DNA of 9,026 nt, taken from the NCBI GenBank assembly GCA_017481185.1, contig JAFUPO010000186.1:1-9026 (forward strand), written 5' to 3'. The DNA comes from Clostridia bacterium (GTDB taxonomy: Bacteria; Bacillota_A; Clostridia; Christensenellales; Aristaeellaceae). The notes beneath the pieces were generated by a model, which saw only the letters and a program-made list of their open reading frames with translations, searched no databases and was not told where the DNA came from. Made by a program: the position numbers and the translations under genes. Position 1 is the first letter of the stretch; the number at the start of each line of letters is the position of its first letter. Positions 7,456-9,026 of the stretch are shown in pieces.

Positions 7456-7482
7456 GGAGACCGGATAGATACGCCGGGCTCC
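7456..7482 (+). other. Second hairpin behind rpmJ
   Basis: GGAGACCGG (7456-7464) faces CCGGGCTCC (7474-7482): two four-base-pair blocks separated by one A/G mismatch, loop of nine bases. No T run follows. It may be part of the 3' end of the upstream mRNA. Confidence 0.4.
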
Positions 7483-7520
7483 GTTGCCTGAACGCTGGTT
7501 AAAAAAGCTCAAAAAACCCG

Positions 7521-7541
7521 CGATTTTTCTTAAAAAAATCG
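7521..7541 (+). promoter_or_regulatory. AT-rich inverted repeat with A-tract, UP-element-like
   Basis: CGATTTTT (7521-7528) and AAAAATCG (7534-7541) are inverted repeats. The A run 7532-7538 lies about 50-55 bases upstream of the predicted transcription start, where an UP element would contact the RNA polymerase alpha C-terminal domain. A hairpin in RNA is also possible, but it would be weak. Confidence 0.45.
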
Positions 7542-7551
7542 TCAGGAAGCC

Positions 7552-7580
7552 TTTACGTAAAGAGTTTTTTGTGCTACAAT
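7552..7580 (+). promoter_or_regulatory. Housekeeping promoter for rpsM-rpsK-rpsD
   Basis: The -35 is TTTACG (7552-7557, four of six to TTGACA), the spacer is 17 bases, and the -10 is TACAAT (7575-7580, five of six), preceded by TG at the extended -10 position (TGC before TACAAT). An A-rich segment lies upstream. The predicted start of transcription is near 7587. It is the best promoter-like sequence I found in the window, and it lies in the only long non-coding gap. Confidence 0.75.
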
Positions 7581-7672
7581 TAACTGGTTCTGCAAGAGGT
7601 TAAATCGGTGGGCGGCTGCATCCGGGTCTCCGCCTGGATGATCCATCGTTTGACCATATACGTCTTCAAAAT

Positions 7673-7686
7673 GCCCCTTAAGGGGC
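7673..7686 (+). repeat. Perfect 14-bp palindrome in the rpsM leader
   Basis: GCCCCTTAAGGGGC is its own reverse complement. In RNA it forms five G-C pairs with loop TTAA. As DNA it could also be a binding site for a dimeric protein, though it lies about 90 bases after the promoter. Confidence 0.7.
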
Positions 7687-7689
7687 GAA

Positions 7690-7729
7690 CAGGGACGCGG
7701 AGCTCCCCAACAGCTCATTAGCGGCCCTG
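7690..7729 (+). other. Irregular long hairpin whose loop matches the rpsM SD
   Basis: Three stem blocks stack: CAGGG (7690-7694) with CCCTG (7725-7729), CGC (7696-7698) with GCG (7721-7723), and GAGCT (7700-7704) with AGCTC (7712-7716), giving 13 pairs. They are split by an A/G mismatch and a one-by-four internal loop. The apical loop is CCCCAAC. Confidence 0.6.
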
Positions 7730-7740
7730 CCCATGGTAAC

Positions 7741-7764
7741 TGTCTATGATGCAGATCATGGACA
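7741..7764 (+). other. Ten-pair hairpin just upstream of the rpsM SD
   Basis: TGTCTATGAT (7741-7750) pairs with ATCATGGACA (7755-7764) over all ten positions, one being U-G, around the loop GCAG. A competing pairing is CCATG (7731-7735) with CATGG (7757-7761). Confidence 0.65.
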
Positions 7765-7791
7765 AGCAACATTTGGAGGTGTTTTTCACAC

Positions 7792-8169
7792 ATGGCACGC
7801 ATTGCGGGCGTTGATCTGCCCAGAGAAAAGCGCGTGGAAATCGGCCTGACCTACATTTTCGGTATTGGTCTGACCACTTCCAAGCAAATCATCGCCGAGA
7901 CCGGCATCAATCCTGATACCCGCGTCAAGGATCTCTCCGAGAACGAAATCTCCAAGCTGCGTGATTATATCGAGCATCACCTGAAGGTGGAAGGCGACCT
8001 GCGCCGTGAAGTTTCCCTGAACATCAAGCGCCTGGTCGAAATCGGCTGCTATCGCGGCGTTCGTCACCGTCGTGGCCTGCCTGTCCGCGATCAGAACACC
8101 AAGCAGAATGCCCGTACCCGCAAGGGCCCCAAGAAGACTGTCAGCGGCAAGAAGAAGGCTGGCAAGTAA
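7792..8169 (+). CDS. rpsM: 30S ribosomal protein S13
   Basis: The 125-residue product is S13, a 30S head protein that contacts the P-site tRNA and bridges to L5 of the large subunit. Family blocks are [26 protein letters not shown] (in parts), a helix-hairpin-helix region, [29 protein letters not shown] and [12 protein letters not shown], with a lysine-rich tail. Most S13 proteins read LPVRGQ, and here residue 100 is D instead of G (LPVRDQ). GGAGGTG at 7775-7781 is ten bases before ATG 7792. It is the first gene behind the predicted promoter and leader, so it heads its own transcription unit even if upstream transcripts also read through. Confidence 0.98.
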   Translation: MARIAGVDLPREKRVEIGLTYIFGIGLTTSKQIIAETGINPDTRVKDLSENEISKLRDYIEHHLKVEGDLRREVSLNIKRLVEIGCYRGVRHRRGLPVRDQNTKQNARTRKGPKKTVSGKKKAGK

Positions 8170-8171
8170 TT

Positions 8172-8220
8172 TGGCCCTGCGCATAAAGTGCGCATAACGA
8201 GACAGCCCCTAGAAGGGTCA
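8172..8220 (+). other. Structured rpsM-rpsK spacer with tandem 11-mer
   Basis: TGGCCCT (8172-8178) can pair with AGGGTCA (8214-8220), seven pairs with one G-U, enclosing TGCGCA (8178-8183) with TGCGCA (8189-8194), loop TAAAG; the two stems share T8178. The inner part is also a tandem repeat: TGCGCATAAAG then TGCGCATAACG. CCCT (8207-8210) with AGGG (8214-8217) competes with the outer stem. The element abuts the rpsK SD (8222-8227), so it may influence rpsK translation. Confidence 0.5.
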
Positions 8221-8221
8221 C

Positions 8222-8227
8222 GGAGGT
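8222..8227 (+). promoter_or_regulatory. Ribosome-binding site of rpsK, decides its start
   Basis: GGAGGT is directly followed by ATG 8228 without spacer; the in-frame ATG 8237 is nine bases away and is the workable start. Confidence 0.85.
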
Positions 8228-8236
8228 ATGACAAAA

Positions 8237-8638
8237 ATGGCTCCTAAGCAAAAGCTTAAAAAGGTAACGCGCAAGCGCCGTGAGAAGAAGCTCGTTGAGC
8301 GCGGTGCTGCCCATATCCGTTCTTCTTTCAACAACACCATCGTAACCCTGACCGATACTAACGGCAATGCTCTGTCTTGGGCCAGCGCCGGCGGCCTGGG
8401 CTTCCGCGGCAGCAAAAAGTCTACCCCCTTTGCTGCTCAGATGGCTGCTGAGACTGCTGCCAAGGCCGCTATGGAATTTGGCCTCAAGACCGTTGAAGTG
8501 TACGTCAAGGGCCCCGGTTCCGGGCGTGAGGCTGCTATCCGCTCCCTGCAGGCTGCTGGCCTGGAGGTCAACATGATTACGGACGTGACGCCCATCCCCC
8601 ACAACGGTTGCCGTCCGCCCAAGCGCCGTCGCGTGTAA
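8237..8638 (+). CDS. rpsK: 30S ribosomal protein S11
   Basis: The 133-residue product is S11, a 30S platform protein that binds 16S rRNA with S18 and S21 nearby and lies close to the mRNA exit. The core is typical: [72 protein letters not shown] (in parts) and the C-terminal [18 protein letters not shown]. The N-terminus [18 protein letters not shown] is strongly basic, as usual. I chose ATG 8237 over 8228 because the latter touches the SD. Length is close to the family norm of about 129. Confidence 0.97.
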   Translation: MAPKQKLKKVTRKRREKKLVERGAAHIRSSFNNTIVTLTDTNGNALSWASAGGLGFRGSKKSTPFAAQMAAETAAKAAMEFGLKTVEVYVKGPGSGREAAIRSLQAAGLEVNMITDVTPIPHNGCRPPKRRRV

Positions 8639-8661
8639 GGTTTTGAAGGAGGACTAAAAGA

Positions 8662-9026
8662 ATGGCTATCAACAAGCAGCCGATTGCCAAGAAGTGCCGT
8701 AGCTTCGACATTTCTCCGGCCGTCATGGGCTATGGTAATAAGAAATCCACCCGCAATCCCGGTGGCCAGCGCCGCAAGAAGGTTTCCGACTATGGCGCTC
8801 AGCTGAAGGAAAAGCAGAAGGTTAAGTTTATCTACGGTGTGCTTGAGAAGCAGTTCCATCGCTACTATCTCAAGGCTGCCCACATGAAGGGCGTCACCGG
8901 CGACAATATGCTCCAGTTGCTGGAGCTGCGCCTGGACAACGTTGTGTATCGCCTGGGCCTGGGCAAGACCCGCCGCATGGCTCGCCAGATCGTTGGCCAT
9001 GGCCACATCCGCGTTAACGGCATGAA
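8662..9026 (+). CDS. rpsD: 30S ribosomal protein S4, 3'-truncated by window edge
   Basis: The frame from ATG 8662 is open to the window end and gives the first 121 residues of S4, a primary 16S rRNA-binding protein that starts 30S assembly and in several bacteria represses its own operon. [40 protein letters not shown] and the S4 RNA-binding domain (from about residue 88: [21 protein letters not shown]) are clear. The N-terminus [19 protein letters not shown] has one cysteine only (C12), so the four-cysteine zinc site seen in many S4 proteins is absent; this N-terminal style is one I associate with Clostridia. AAGGAGG (8646-8652) lies nine bases before the start. S4 is normally about 200 residues, so roughly 40% is missing here. 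Confidence 0.97.
   Translation, partial: MAINKQPIAKKCRSFDISPAVMGYGNKKSTRNPGGQRRKKVSDYGAQLKEKQKVKFIYGVLEKQFHRYYLKAAHMKGVTGDNMLQLLELRLDNVVYRLGLGKTRRMARQIVGHGHIRVNGM

Larger units (their letters stand above)
7587..7791 (+). promoter_or_regulatory. Structured leader RNA of rpsM, candidate autoregulatory site
   Basis: About 205 nt separate the predicted transcription start from the rpsM ATG. Four pairings can be read. The 5' domain has CGGTGG (7606-7611) with CCATCG (7643-7648) enclosing GCGG (7612-7615) with CCGC (7630-7633). A hairpin GCCCC/GGGGC (7673-7686) has loop TTAA. A long irregular stem spans 7690-7729. A ten-pair hairpin (7741-7764) ends ten bases before the SD. The loop CCCCAAC (7705-7711) can pair with TTGGAGG (7773-7779), which is the SD. 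In E. coli S4 represses the alpha operon through a pseudoknot at this same place; here the regulator, if any, is unknown. I recognise no known riboswitch or T-box sequence. Confidence 0.6.

Noticed and set aside
7638..7721. 27-codon frame from ATG 7638 in the leader
   Set aside because: No SD in front of this ATG; only the longer GTG form is worth a low-confidence mention.
7379..7791. Insertion sequence or small transposon remnant filling the gap
   Set aside because: No terminal inverted repeats, target-site duplication or transposase fragment seen.
7587..7791. T-box or known metabolite riboswitch in the rpsM leader
   Set aside because: No T-box core sequence or other consensus that I know is visible.
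7542..7802. 86-codon minus-strand frame over the rpsM leader
   Set aside because: No recognisable pattern and it runs over the promoter and leader structures.

Overview
The window is a stretch of the conserved bacterial spc/alpha ribosomal-protein supercluster, all on the + strand. It runs from the 3' part of rplN to the 5' part of rpsD: rplN(partial)-rplX-rplE-rpsN-rpsH-rplF-rplR-rpsE-rpmD-rplO-secY-adk-map-(KOW protein)-infA-rpmJ-[413-nt gap]-rpsM-rpsK-rpsD(partial). Every complete gene has a full-length open frame, and nearly all have a strong AGGAGG-type Shine-Dalgarno (SD) site. I see no mobile element, CRISPR array, tRNA or rRNA.

The organism is most likely a fairly GC-rich member of the Clostridia (Bacillota). 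The evidence is the short zinc-type S14, the small KOW protein between map and infA (the gene order of Bacillus and Clostridia), rpsD lying directly behind rpsK, and a cysteine-poor S4 N-terminus of the kind I associate with Oscillospirales, Lachnospirales and Christensenellales. The exact family cannot be fixed by eye.

Layout. Positions 1-3949 hold ten ribosomal-protein genes in tight array. Positions 3951-5201 are secY, whose start lies one base after the rplO stop and whose SD lies inside rplO. A 94-nt spacer with a GC-rich hairpin follows, then adk-map-KOW-infA-rpmJ (5296-7378). Two junctions there are nearly or truly overlapping (adk/map 1-nt gap, map/KOW GTGA overlap). Positions 7379-7791 are a long non-coding gap. 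Positions 7792-9026 are rpsM-rpsK-rpsD.

The genes work together in making and using ribosomes: small- and large-subunit proteins, initiation factor IF-1, the SecY protein-export channel, methionine aminopeptidase that trims nascent chains, and adenylate kinase for nucleotide balance.

The part worth attention is the gap before rpsM. It has two hairpins behind rpmJ, an A-tract/UP-like segment, a good extended -10 promoter (TTTACG-17-TACAAT with upstream TG), and then about 205 nt of untranslated leader that can fold into several hairpins. The apical loop of one leader hairpin is complementary to the rpsM SD, so a pseudoknot could close the ribosome-binding site. By analogy with the S4-controlled alpha operon leader of E. 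coli, this could be an autoregulatory element for rpsM-rpsK-rpsD. That function is inference; the pairings are read directly from the sequence. A second structured spacer lies between rpsM and rpsK.
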